From NCBI GenBank assembly GCA_030524055.1, contig JAUNHH010000005.1, forward strand, positions 116,056-180,055: a stretch of 64,000 nt of DNA, written 5' to 3'. Every line of letters begins with the position of its first letter. The stretch's first letter is position 1. The DNA is from Actinomycetaceae bacterium (GTDB lineage: Bacteria > Actinomycetota > Actinomycetes > Actinomycetales > Actinomycetaceae). Of this stretch, positions 43,569 through 52,096 are shown one piece after another. Both the position numbers and the translations under genes were made by a program. The notes beneath the pieces were generated by a model that ran no database searches, was not told where the DNA came from, and saw only the letters and a list, made by a program, of their open reading frames with translations.

Positions 43569-45054
43569 AGGTCACCCCCTGCTGTGGCCAGTTTTCGCCA
43601 GGTCTCATCCCGAGTTCCTGGGCGCGTAGCCCAGCCTCAGCCAATACCTGCGCCGGATTCATCCCCAGTGCCTGGGCCACAGACTGACAATCGTCAAACT
43701 CGGGGGTGACTGTTGTAATCCGCCCGCCGCGGCCACTGACTTTCACACGAATATCGTGCCCACGCACCTTCACCGGCAGATGACAACGATCCAGCACCTG
43801 CCGAGAGACAGGGAGGATTCGCAGCCCAATAGTTGAGGTCCGAGCAAAGATTTCCTCCGTAATACGCTCAAGATCAGTGGGCGAACATAGGGCGGACAAT
43901 ATATGCGCGGGCCTGCCTTTTTTCATGAGAATCGGGGTCAACCACGCATCTTTGGCGCCCGCAGCTAAAAGGGCATCAAGGATTCCTGGCCATAGCCGGG
44001 GGTCAAGGTCGTCAATATTGCATTCAACGAGGGCGGGGTCCACCCCTTCCCACGGGCCAGCCGCAACAAAGCGACCCTCAAATGCCCCATCTGCATGAGC
44101 GCTTTCCGACACAGTGCTGGCGCTACTTTCCCCCACAATGACCCGCAATAAGCCATCGCGGTCAGGGCGGATACGTGTTCCAGCGCCGCTGCCACTGGAC
44201 GCCACCTGAATGGGCGGCATTACCTCAACCTGCTCACACACCACCCGCAGCAGAGCCATTCCAGTTGGAGTGCAAAGCTCACCCACATCTGGCGGTCCAC
44301 CAGCCTCAATACGCCACCCATCAGCAAGATTAAGGACGGCAGGTGGCGGCACTGACAATATCCCGTGTTGAGTGTGGACGTGCCCAGCTCCCACAGCTAC
44401 CGTCCCGCACCATGCTGATTCGACGCCAAGGGTGCGCAGGGCTTCGGCAACGCCAACAACGTCGCCAATAGAATCCAGAGCCCCGACCTCGTGAAAATGC
44501 ACATCCTCAATGGACATCCCATGGGCGCGGGCCTCAGCCTGGGCAATCAATTCAAAGGCGGCTACCGCAGTGCGCCGGGTCTTCTCAGGCACTGCTGGAT
44601 TGTCTAAAAGAGCCCGAATATCGCTCAGATGCCGTGCGGGCGGATCCATTTCCCTTGCCACCACGTCAACTTTGAGCGCTGCAAAAGGTCCGCGCACCAC
44701 CTGGCGGCGCTGCAGGGCGACCTGCCCGGGAATAACCGCATCAAGGACAGCTGCTACCGACCCCGCATCTGCGCCCGCATCCAGCAAAGCCCCAAGCAAC
44801 ATATCACCAGAAGCGCCCGCCGAAACGTCAATAAAAAGGGTGCGCGAAGCAGCGGGATCAGGGGCGATCTGCGTGGGGGTGATCGTCTCGCCGCGGGGGA
44901 TTTCGTGCCCATCAGCGCTCACGACGCTGTGAGTGTGGGCGCCGTCGTGGGAATGCGTGTGCCCGTTGGAATGCGAGTGCCCATGGGCATGGTCTGAATG
45001 CGCAGACTGCCCGCCGCCACCATGGGAATGCCCCTCATGATGATGCTTATCCAT
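43561..45054 (-). CDS. larC: Nickel-pincer cofactor nickel insertase LarC
   Basis: A 497-residue LarC, the CTP-dependent enzyme that inserts nickel into the pyridinium-bis-thiocarboxylate precursor. The family body starts at TLFIDVSAGASGDMLLGALL. An N-terminal extension of about 55 residues is packed with His (MDKHHHEGHSHGG, then HGHSHSNGHTHSHDG), a likely nickel store. FHEVGALDSIGDVVGVAEAL is the central family block; the C-terminal half (LVECNIDDLDP, LTPILMKKGRPAHILSAL) is the LarC2 part. In Lactiplantibacillus plantarum larC is split and needs a frameshift; here it is one frame. GGAGG precedes the ATG; it overlaps larB by 8 bases. Confidence 0.92.
   Translation of the reverse strand: MDKHHHEGHSHGGGGQSAHSDHAHGHSHSNGHTHSHDGAHTHSVVSADGHEIPRGETITPTQIAPDPAASRTLFIDVSAGASGDMLLGALLDAGADAGSVAAVLDAVIPGQVALQRRQVVRGPFAALKVDVVAREMDPPARHLSDIRALLDNPAVPEKTRRTAVAAFELIAQAEARAHGMSIEDVHFHEVGALDSIGDVVGVAEALRTLGVESAWCGTVAVGAGHVHTQHGILSVPPPAVLNLADGWRIEAGGPPDVGELCTPTGMALLRVVCEQVEVMPPIQVASSGSGAGTRIRPDRDGLLRVIVGESSASTVSESAHADGAFEGRFVAAGPWEGVDPALVECNIDDLDPRLWPGILDALLAAGAKDAWLTPILMKKGRPAHILSALCSPTDLERITEEIFARTSTIGLRILPVSRQVLDRCHLPVKVRGHDIRVKVSGRGGRITTVTPEFDDCQSVAQALGMNPAQVLAEAGLRAQELGMRPGENWPQQGVTCD
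44027..44038 (+). repeat. 13-mer near-copy inside larC
   Basis: ACGAGGGCGGGG (12 of 13 bases) lies antisense to larC and codes for PALVE in the conserved VECNIDD region. Here the word is part of a conserved protein segment, unlike the linker copies. Confidence 0.65.
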
Positions 45055-45835
45055 AATCCTCCTGTCGCGGCGCCGCAATCTGAGCCGCCAAATGCCCAGC
45101 GCCATATCCGTTATCAATATTGACCACGCCTACCCCCGGCACGCACGACGTCAACATTGCCAATAGGGCAGTGACCCCCTCAAAAGAAGCCCCATACCCC
45201 ACTGAAGTTGGTACCGCCACAACAGGAGCAGGCCCCAAACCAGCCACCACTGGTACTAAAGCCCCTTCCATTCCGGCCACCACCACAATCACTGCTGCCC
45301 GCGCCAACACCTCTTGATGAGCTAAAACGCGATGTAAACCCGCAACGCCTACGTCGTGGATCTCGCGGACACGCCGCCCTAGAAACTCCGCCGTCAACGC
45401 CGCCTCACGGGCAATCGGCAAATCTGAGGTGCCCGCACTGACCACCACGACCTGCCCACCACTAGGGGCTGGGGGAGTCGGCGGCCAGATCACCATCTGC
45501 GCGGCCTCGTCATAGAGCGCTTCAGGCAGCTCGCCAAAAATCGCCTCAACGTGGGCTGGGCCCGCTTTCGTAAAAATGAGGGCACCCATCCGCTCAGTAA
45601 CCATCGCCAGGTCAGGTGGACTTTCAGTAGTGGCGGCGGTCTGCAGCTGGGCGGTCGATTCCCTTTCCATTGACGAGGCCGGGGCCCCGCCCTCGTCAAT
45701 CTCCTTGCCACATGCCCCCGCCTTGTCCTTCCATAAACGGGCAGCTAGGGCACATTGCTCCGGAGTTTTCCCTGCGCAGAAAATCGCTTCAGCGGCTCCG
45801 CGTCGGGTAAAACGGTCAAAATCGGGGGTAATCAT
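45047..45835 (-). CDS. larB: Nickel-pincer cofactor carboxylase/hydrolase LarB
   Basis: A 262-residue LarB, about the usual 250. It carboxylates C5 of nicotinic acid adenine dinucleotide and splits its phosphoanhydride, giving P2CMN, the first step to the LarA cofactor. The C-terminal two thirds have the PurE-like fold: VVSAGTSDLPIAREAALTAE, HDVGVAGLHRVL, VVVAGMEGALVPVVAGL and VPTSVGYGASFEG. Between residues 45 and 60 an extra EIDEGGAPASSMER stretch is coded by an exact 13-mer and an inverted variant. AGGAGG precedes the ATG, and larE overlaps by four bases. Confidence 0.92.
   Translation of the reverse strand: MITPDFDRFTRRGAAEAIFCAGKTPEQCALAARLWKDKAGACGKEIDEGGAPASSMERESTAQLQTAATTESPPDLAMVTERMGALIFTKAGPAHVEAIFGELPEALYDEAAQMVIWPPTPPAPSGGQVVVVSAGTSDLPIAREAALTAEFLGRRVREIHDVGVAGLHRVLAHQEVLARAAVIVVVAGMEGALVPVVAGLGPAPVVAVPTSVGYGASFEGVTALLAMLTSCVPGVGVVNIDNGYGAGHLAAQIAAPRQEDYG
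45673..45696. repeat. Inverted pair of dispersed words inside larB
   Basis: The variant ACGAGGCCGGGGC (45673-45685) overlaps the reverse complement of the exact word (45684-45696), making a nearly continuous palindrome within the coding frame. It encodes part of DEGGAPAS in a variable loop of LarB. Confidence 0.7.
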
Positions 45836-46734
45836 CCCACCTCCTGACGCTGATTCAACACCTGCAATGTGAAGGCTCCCGACTGCAGTCCCGCAAGATC
45901 AACAGTCACATAACGAAAACCGGCGGCGCGCACCCCGCGTATCACCCGCTCACGCACACTCTCATCAGCAAATCGAGGCAGGTCCTCAATGGGAACTTCA
46001 ATACGCGCAATCTCCCCATGGTGGCGCAGCCGGCACGTCGAAAAGCCCTCCGACACAAGCACCTCCTCCGCCTGGTCAATGGCGTGAAGTATCTCAGCAT
46101 TAACTGGGGTCCCATGCGGGATCCGACTTGCCAAACACGGTGACGCAGGCAGGGACGCACTCGGCAAACCCAACGCAGCAGCAAGGGCACGGACCTGCGC
46201 TTTAGTCACCCCTGCACTGGCTAAAGGAGAAAGGACCCCACGCTCAGCGGCACTGAGCTGACCAGGACGGTCAGGGGCACGCAGATCACTCGCATTAGTC
46301 CCCACCACCACCAGGTCAAGTTTTTCCTGCGTGGTGACCTCACTGGAAATCCTGTCAAAAAGCTCCGACTTACAGTGGTAACACCGCAAATGCGTATTTT
46401 CCTGATACTGCGGGTCCTCCACCTCACGGGTAGTGACCTCACGTAAAGGCAAACCCATGAGTTGAGCCTGCTCAATGGCAAGGTGGCGCGCACGGGTCGC
46501 AAGGGAAGGGGACACAGCCAATAACAGCACAGTGGAATCCGCACCCACCGCTCGGGCTGTCAATGCGGCCAGTACCGAAGAATCGACGCCACCGGAATAG
46601 GCGACCCCCACACGCAAAGCAGAGCGGACCTGGCCGTTGTCGGGCTGTTTCGCGGCCCGACGTATCTCCTCAGCGACGCGGCCCGCTGCATCCTCTAACT
46701 CCGGGGGCAGTGGCGCCCACAGATCAACCGTCAC
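45832..46734 (-). CDS. larE: Nickel-pincer cofactor sulphur transferase LarE, three-cysteine type
   Basis: A 300-residue LarE, which turns the two carboxylates of P2CMN into thiocarboxylates. The PP-loop SGGVDSS (47-53) adenylates the substrate. Three cysteines are present: Cys118 and Cys121 in LRCYHCKSEL and Cys200 in SPCLASRIPHG. The single-cysteine LarE of Lactiplantibacillus gives up its own sulphur and is used once; enzymes with all three cysteines, as in Thermotoga, hold a 4Fe-4S cluster and can turn over. This copy fits the second type. GTG start two bases before the uidA stop region (gap 2). The ending RYVTVDLAGLQSGA is conserved. Confidence 0.92.
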   Translation of the reverse strand: MTVDLWAPLPPELEDAAGRVAEEIRRAAKQPDNGQVRSALRVGVAYSGGVDSSVLAALTARAVGADSTVLLLAVSPSLATRARHLAIEQAQLMGLPLREVTTREVEDPQYQENTHLRCYHCKSELFDRISSEVTTQEKLDLVVVGTNASDLRAPDRPGQLSAAERGVLSPLASAGVTKAQVRALAAALGLPSASLPASPCLASRIPHGTPVNAEILHAIDQAEEVLVSEGFSTCRLRHHGEIARIEVPIEDLPRFADESVRERVIRGVRAAGFRYVTVDLAGLQSGAFTLQVLNQRQEVG

Positions 46735-46736
46735 TG

Positions 46737-48512
46737 TTAGTTCCCCTGCTGCGTACGCAAATGAAGCCAGCGCTCGCGGACGTGAGCCGCAGCAGCTTTA
46801 GGTAGACGGTCGCGGGTAAACATTCCCTTCTTATTTCCGCCAACTCGCATGATCCCCGGTGCCGTTTGGAAATCAGCGAAATTCCACATCTGTTCGCCCA
46901 CTACTTCGGGAATGTCGTCGAAAACCCGGTGGAACATATCGAGCATATCCGCCTGATATTCCTCTGACCAGGGGCGCCGATAATGGTCATGAAGCCCAGG
47001 TAGGGCATCTGGCCCATATTCAGTGAAAATAATGGGTTTTCCCGGGCACCGCTTGATCCACTGGGCGATTTCGTCGCGAAGGTGTTTTTCAGCTGACGCT
47101 AAATCGCCATTATCCCAATACCAGCCGTAATAGCGATTGAGCATGACGACATCGAAGAAATCGATAATCTGCTCTTTATCGGGCGGGGACAGCTGAACAT
47201 TGACGTAGCCAACGGGTCGGGTGGGGTCGGCTTCGCGGGCCACCTGCGCGAGGGGCTCAAAATACGAGGCCGAGGCCGGGGTGTGTGATTCCGGCTCATT
47301 GGCAATAGACCAGAGGACAACGCAGGGGTGGTTACGGTCGCGGGCAATCAATTCGCGAATATGATCGGCGTGGACCTGCTGGGTAGTTTCATTAACAGTG
47401 TCAGGGCTAAATGTCACCATTTCTTTTCCAGCAAAAATACCGCCAGCAATGCCCGAATTAATGCCAACGGCTGCCGTTTCATCAATGACAACAATGCCTA
47501 GCTGGTCAGCAAAATCAAGGACAGCTTCGTCGTAGGGGTAATGGGAGGTGCGGAAAGAGTTAGCGCCCTGCCAGGCCATTAACTCAAAGTCGTGGACCAT
47601 CATCACCGTATCGTGGCCTTTACCGCGAATCAGATTATCTTCGTGGCGCCCATAGCCGCGGAAATAGAATGGCTTGCCATTAATGAGGAATTGGCCGCCG
47701 GTAATTTCTACAGTGCGAATCCCAAAAGGCTGGGGATAAATATCGTCATCGGCGTGGATTTCCAATGTGTACAGCTCGCCTTTGCCCGGCTGCCACAAAC
47801 GCGCATTCTCAATCCGGGCGCGCCCTAGCGCGCCACTGCCTGTGGCCGCAACGCTGCCGTCCTGGTCAATAATGCGTACAGACACCGCCTTGGCGCCGGG
47901 GGCAGTCACTTCCCATGACACTATTCCCGCCGTGCCATCAATATCTGTAGTGATCAGGATATCGGTGACGCACACTTTCGGGCGGATACATAAAAGGACG
48001 CTACGGTGCATGCCCGCGTAGTTATAGAAGTCGTGGAAATAGCGTTGGGCGGTGGCGCCACCATCGGTAGATTCGACAAAGCCCGGGGGAATAGAGTGCC
48101 AGGACAGGCGATTATCGACGCTGACTGATAGCAGGATAGAGTCTTTGCCTGCGGCGATATCCGTAATATCGGCTTCAAAAGGAAGATAACCGCCAGTATG
48201 GCGGGCAACTTCTACGCCATCTGCCCACACAATCGCGTTATGGGTGACCGCCCCGAAATAGATAATGATGCTGTCATCGTCATTGTGGCGTGGAATATCG
48301 ACGCGAGTTTGATAGTGGACGGGCCCAACGTGGTCGTGGACACTCTTGTCCACCGTAATGTCATTAAAGGAGGCGGGAACTGGCATGGGGCGAGAGGCCT
48401 CTAAACCGGCAGTAGTCCATGTTAATGAATCGGAATCTGACGCTAAAGAAAAGTTCCAGACTCCGTCTAAGGGAATAGCCAGACGAGAGCGTGAAGAACG
48501 AGGGCGTAGCAT
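46737..48512 (-). CDS. uidA: Beta-glucuronidase (GH2)
   Basis: A 591-residue glycoside hydrolase family 2 enzyme, near the 603 of E. coli GUS. Sugar-binding and immunoglobulin-like domains fill residues 1-270 and the TIM barrel the rest. The acid/base is Glu406 in WSIANEPES and the nucleophile Glu498 in FTEYGPD. Asn560 and Lys562 in GGNKKGMFTRDR form the N-x-K pair that recognises the glucuronate carboxylate, so this is a true glucuronidase, not a galactosidase. No signal peptide: it acts in the cytosol on imported glucuronides. AAAGGAG precedes the ATG at 48512. It is first in the seven-gene operon, behind the paired operators. Confidence 0.95.
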   Translation of the reverse strand: MLRPRSSRSRLAIPLDGVWNFSLASDSDSLTWTTAGLEASRPMPVPASFNDITVDKSVHDHVGPVHYQTRVDIPRHNDDDSIIIYFGAVTHNAIVWADGVEVARHTGGYLPFEADITDIAAGKDSILLSVSVDNRLSWHSIPPGFVESTDGGATAQRYFHDFYNYAGMHRSVLLCIRPKVCVTDILITTDIDGTAGIVSWEVTAPGAKAVSVRIIDQDGSVAATGSGALGRARIENARLWQPGKGELYTLEIHADDDIYPQPFGIRTVEITGGQFLINGKPFYFRGYGRHEDNLIRGKGHDTVMMVHDFELMAWQGANSFRTSHYPYDEAVLDFADQLGIVVIDETAAVGINSGIAGGIFAGKEMVTFSPDTVNETTQQVHADHIRELIARDRNHPCVVLWSIANEPESHTPASASYFEPLAQVAREADPTRPVGYVNVQLSPPDKEQIIDFFDVVMLNRYYGWYWDNGDLASAEKHLRDEIAQWIKRCPGKPIIFTEYGPDALPGLHDHYRRPWSEEYQADMLDMFHRVFDDIPEVVGEQMWNFADFQTAPGIMRVGGNKKGMFTRDRLPKAAAAHVRERWLHLRTQQGN

Positions 48513-48588
48513 TCTTAGCTCCTTTGCCAAGTGAATCGGATGAACGACTATTCTCATTCGACCACGAGGGCATGGGAAGCATCGCTTG

Positions 48589-48636
48589 TTGCCAAATGTT
48601 GCCGCCTGATGTCCGCTTCGAGGCAACTCTTGGCAA
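48589..48636. promoter_or_regulatory. Paired operator units between uidA and the GPH transporter
   Basis: TTGCCAAATGTTGCC (48589-48603) and, inverted, GGCAACTCTTGGCAA (48622-48636) are two copies of one unit, TTGCCAANNGTTGCC, 18 bases apart. Each unit is a direct repeat of TTGCC at a 10-base period. The same arrangement occurs upstream of gnd (53946-53996). They are the likely binding sites of the LacI protein at 42462-43568 and would control both divergent operons. Confidence 0.7.
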
Positions 48637-48757
48637 CTTTTCGATCTGTTGGGCGTGGCGCGTCAGAATCAAGCCAACAACACCCGAACATCCTGTTCGG
48701 AATAGCGATCACTCAATCGGCGCCAAAGACGGCGCCATTCCAAGAGGAGAGCAATCG

Positions 48758-50206
48758 ATGTCCACCCCAACACGAGCTGCAAGTGTCCGGCCATTCGGAT
48801 GGCGCGACAAAATTGGCTATATGTTTGGTGATTTCGGGAATGACTTCACCTTCATTCTGCAAACTGTTTTCTTCCTAGCGTTCTACACCGATGTGATGGG
48901 TATAGAAGCTGCGCACGTTGGTACGCTATTTTTGATTGCGCGTATTCTTGATGCTTTCACAGATGTCGGTATGGGGCGGATTGTGGATCTGTTACGTCCG
49001 GGTAGGTCGGGGCGTTTTAAGCCATGGATTTTGCGTATTGCTATTCCTGTCACCCTGGCGTCGGCAATGATGTATATGCCTTTTGTGGTTGATGCGGACT
49101 ACGGCGTTCGCGTTGCCTATATGTGTGTAACCTATGTGATTTGGGGTTCCATTTTCTATACGGCTGTGAATATTCCTTATGGGTCAATGGCGGCAGTCAT
49201 TACTGACGATCCGAAAAATCGCGCGTCGCTCTCAGTTTTCCGTTCTGTTGGTGCCCAATTAGCTTACCTTTTGATTTCAGCAGGTCTTCCACTCTATATT
49301 TTCTCGACAGATTCCACCACTGGTAGCCGAGTTATGGATCCAATGCGTATGGCAATAGCCGCCTCCGTCTGTGCGATTCTTGGTGTCATCTGCTATATCC
49401 TGTGCTATGTCAATGTCGAAGAGCGCATTGAGGCTCCAGCTAAAGTGAAAGGTGAATCCGCATCATTCTTCCAGATGCTTGGTACCCTTCGTCGAAATCG
49501 CGCTTTACTGGCCCTCATTGTTGGCGCGATTGCTTTCCTTGTGGGAATGCAAGTTGCTGGAGGTGCCACGGTCTATCTCTGGAAAGACTATTTCCAGCGG
49601 CCAGATATGATGTCTGTTGCCCAGACTGTTTCCATTGTTCCCGTCTTCGTCATGGCAGTTTTTGCCGCCCAATTGGCAATGCGCGTGGGTAAAAAGGAAA
49701 CGATCGCTATTAGCCTCTTTTTCTCCGGAATCGTGGCTATTGCTGCATGGTTTATGGGAATTAAAGATCCCCTGATCTTCGTGGTGATTTTCTTCTTCAT
49801 CTCCCTAGGGCAGGGAATGTATAACATTTTGGTCTGGGCGGTGATTACTGACGTTCTCGACCAACAGGAGGTGAATACCCATGAGCGTGATGATGCCACA
49901 ATTTACGCCATTTATTCTTGGTCAAGAAAGTTGGGTCAAGCCCTGGCTGGTTGGATTGTGGGTGTCGCGGTCAGTGCCATTGGCTACAGTTCCGAGGCAG
50001 CAAAATCAGGTGCCGGACAAGCCCCAGAAACTATCCAAGGGATCTATCTCCTCTTCCTTCTTGTTCCCGGCGTTCTCTACCTTGTGACTGCGTTAGTGAT
50101 GTGGCTGTGGTACCCACTGGGCCGCAAACAAGTGGAAGACAATCGCGTGATATTGCAGCAGCGCCACAAAGCTGACACAGCAGATGCTCCTCACGCATCA
50201 GCCTAA
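48758..50206 (+). CDS. GPH-family glycoside-cation symporter, probable glucuronide importer
   Basis: A 482-residue membrane protein with 12 hydrophobic segments. The GPH family marks are IGYMFGDFGNDFTFILQ at the N-terminus, the loop DAFTDVGMGRIVDLL with its Asp pairs, and VNIPYGSMAAVITDDPKNRASL. E. coli UidB belongs to this family. AGAGGAG precedes the ATG at 48758; a longer upstream frame would run through the operator region. It is divergent from uidA under shared operators, so it probably brings in glucuronides with H+ or Na+. Confidence 0.9.
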   Translation: MSTPTRAASVRPFGWRDKIGYMFGDFGNDFTFILQTVFFLAFYTDVMGIEAAHVGTLFLIARILDAFTDVGMGRIVDLLRPGRSGRFKPWILRIAIPVTLASAMMYMPFVVDADYGVRVAYMCVTYVIWGSIFYTAVNIPYGSMAAVITDDPKNRASLSVFRSVGAQLAYLLISAGLPLYIFSTDSTTGSRVMDPMRMAIAASVCAILGVICYILCYVNVEERIEAPAKVKGESASFFQMLGTLRRNRALLALIVGAIAFLVGMQVAGGATVYLWKDYFQRPDMMSVAQTVSIVPVFVMAVFAAQLAMRVGKKETIAISLFFSGIVAIAAWFMGIKDPLIFVVIFFFISLGQGMYNILVWAVITDVLDQQEVNTHERDDATIYAIYSWSRKLGQALAGWIVGVAVSAIGYSSEAAKSGAGQAPETIQGIYLLFLLVPGVLYLVTALVMWLWYPLGRKQVEDNRVILQQRHKADTADAPHASA

Positions 50207-50319
50207 GTGCAGAGGCCAGAGGGAATGCGGGAGTGCGGTAATGCCGCGGCGCATTTCCTCTGGCCCTTCCTTGTCAGCAAGAAAAGTGCCGAATAAGTGC
50301 CGAAAAGAAGGAGAAGAAT

Positions 50320-50718
50320 ATGGCGTGCCTTATTGTTCCAGGCGCAGAAGCCCTAGTGATTTCTGGAATCCGCGCCGCAATGAAATGGCGACGGGCGCAT
50401 AGCGGAATAGAACCTGAAAATGCGCGGCCCGCCCTGGTGACCGAAGAAGAATTAGGGTGGCTGTCATCCTTACTTTGGGGTGGTACCGCATTGCTTTTTA
50501 TTGAGCATATGTGGCATGGGGAAATTGTCCCATGGTTCCCATTTCTAACAGCAATGTCGAATCCTGAGGACACAGCGGCAATGCTGCATGAAATCGCCAC
50601 TGTTGGCACTGCAATGGCTATTCTTGTTAGCGTCGTGTGGGTGGGAATAGTGGCATTTGTACGCATTCATAGCACGCGACAGAGTGGCCGTACGTCCCGT
50701 GAGGTGGTGGCCCAATGA
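50320..50718 (+). CDS. Small membrane protein of the transporter operon, part 1
   Basis: A 132-residue protein I do not recognise. MACLIVPGAEALVISGIRAA is an amphipathic start, and two membrane segments follow (about 45-62 and 90-113) with IEHMWHGEIVPWFPF between them. AAGGAGAAGAAT precedes the ATG. It overlaps the next gene by four bases, so the two proteins are probably made together and may form one complex. Position after the GPH transporter places it in the glucuronide regulon. A role linked to nickel or proton balance is possible but not supported by any motif. Confidence 0.65.
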   Translation: MACLIVPGAEALVISGIRAAMKWRRAHSGIEPENARPALVTEEELGWLSSLLWGGTALLFIEHMWHGEIVPWFPFLTAMSNPEDTAAMLHEIATVGTAMAILVSVVWVGIVAFVRIHSTRQSGRTSREVVAQ

Positions 50719-51002
50719 CTCTCCTGATGACTGTGATTGCAGCCATGATTGTGACGGCATTATGGCACCGCGGCGGGGCGGGCGACCCTCATTGTCTTCG
50801 TCCACTACTCGCTGCGTTGTGGGGCGCCAGCCTGATGTGGAGCGTTGACCTCGTCGTGGGCTTATCTGAAGAAGGTCTAGCTGCTATTCTTCTGCCAGCA
50901 CCTGAACTTGCCTCTGAAGCGCTGCTTGGTCTGGTTGTGCTTGCGGCAGCGGGTCTTGTGTGGGGTATATGGCGGGCTCTTCAGGTGCGCCGACCGTCCT
51001 AA
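50715..51002 (+). CDS. Small membrane protein of the transporter operon, part 2
   Basis: A 95-residue protein with three hydrophobic segments (about 2-17, 28-50 and 63-84) and a short basic tail. MTLLMTVIAAMIVTALWHRGG opens it. The start ATG overlaps the stop of the previous gene (ATGA). Both small proteins look like parts of one membrane unit; family and function unknown. Confidence 0.62.
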   Translation: MTLLMTVIAAMIVTALWHRGGAGDPHCLRPLLAALWGASLMWSVDLVVGLSEEGLAAILLPAPELASEALLGLVVLAAAGLVWGIWRALQVRRPS

Positions 51003-51074
51003 AATCCCGCGCATAGCCCCAGGAGCTCCCTTCGCCATGCACAGTGTGGCTCCGCCCTTTCCTGTACATAGCTT

Positions 51075-51110
51075 GGCCCCGTCCTCGTAAGAATTAACGA
51101 GGGCGGGGCC
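51075..51110. terminator. 14-bp 13-mer pair hairpin between convergent operons
   Basis: GGCCCCGTCCTCGT (51075-51088) pairs with ACGAGGGCGGGGCC (51097-51110) with one G-U pair and an 8-base loop. It lies between the transporter operon and the HAD-GH3 operon, which run towards each other. Confidence 0.78.
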
Positions 51111-51168
51111 GCAGCATATCTACCTCCTGCCCGGCCGGCCACCGCCGTGCCCGGCCGGGAAAGGAGCG

Positions 51169-52080
51169 CTATTTCACCTGCTCCCAATGAGGCTCAGCCG
51201 GAAGCAAAGCATTGAACTGGGTCACCAACTCATCCTGATATTCCCCTTTAAAAGTGCCGTTAAGGAAACGCGGCAAAGCCTCATCGCGGAAACGCTGCCA
51301 TGAGGCGGATTCATTGCCTGGATGAATCGGGTAAAAGAGTACCCCCTCGGAAAATGCGGCATCGCGATCCCCGGGGGCATCACCAATGAGCATAATCCGA
51401 TCATCGTCGTATTTTCCTTTAGCCGCAAAATGAATATGCTGGGGTTTCGACCCCATTTCTTGGCCCGCGATCACTTTCATGTAGCGCGCCAAATCGTGTT
51501 CGCCCCATTCGCGTTCTAATGCCTCCAAAGGAGTGGCCGAAATTGTCATACAATCGACATCTGATTGCATCGCAATAAAGGCCTCACGGACGCCCGGGAA
51601 GGGGGCACATCCGTGGACCATCCAGGCAATTAACTCATTGACTCCATGCCCCCACTCAATGCATTGTGCGATCTCGGCGGAAGGATACTCTGCCGCGAAT
51701 GCCGCAATCCCTGCATCTGAACGTGGAAAATCCGAGTCAAGGAACTCCTGTAGTTCTTTCCCCTCAGGAATGCTCACCCCGCGCGCGAGAACCTCAGGGC
51801 GGCCGCGCAGTAACTCAAATAAGCGCGCTAAAGCCACCCAGCGGTTTTGGCCTCGTGTTGTGGAATAGAGGTTAACAAAAAGGGCGGTTTCCCGAACTAG
51901 GGTGGAGGCGGCCTGCAGGTTGAAGTACTTAATATAGGACGGAGTAAAGCACTCTTGATGCTTAATATTCATGGCGTCCATTGCGCAACCGTCAGAGTCG
52001 ATGCCGACAAAAAAGTCCTTTGTCGGAACGAAATCAATAAGAAGCTGGGCGGCTGCTGATACTTGACTATTACTGCTCAT
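51169..52080 (-). CDS. HAD-superfamily hydrolase
   Basis: A 303-residue hydrolase of the haloacid dehalogenase fold. Motif I is FVGIDSDGCAMDAM with the nucleophile Asp; motif II is CMTISATPLE; the Lys of motif III is in QHIHFAAKGKYDD or nearby; motif IV is IMLIGDAPGDRDAA. A large helical cap lies between about residues 40 and 180. HAD enzymes of this size are usually sugar-phosphate phosphatases; substrate unknown. The start ATG at 52080 has GTGGAG upstream and follows the GH3 stop by 16 bases, so they share an operon. Confidence 0.82.
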   Translation of the reverse strand: MSSNSQVSAAAQLLIDFVPTKDFFVGIDSDGCAMDAMNIKHQECFTPSYIKYFNLQAASTLVRETALFVNLYSTTRGQNRWVALARLFELLRGRPEVLARGVSIPEGKELQEFLDSDFPRSDAGIAAFAAEYPSAEIAQCIEWGHGVNELIAWMVHGCAPFPGVREAFIAMQSDVDCMTISATPLEALEREWGEHDLARYMKVIAGQEMGSKPQHIHFAAKGKYDDDRIMLIGDAPGDRDAAFSEGVLFYPIHPGNESASWQRFRDEALPRFLNGTFKGEYQDELVTQFNALLPAEPHWEQVK

Positions 52081-52096
52081 AGTATGCTCCACATCG

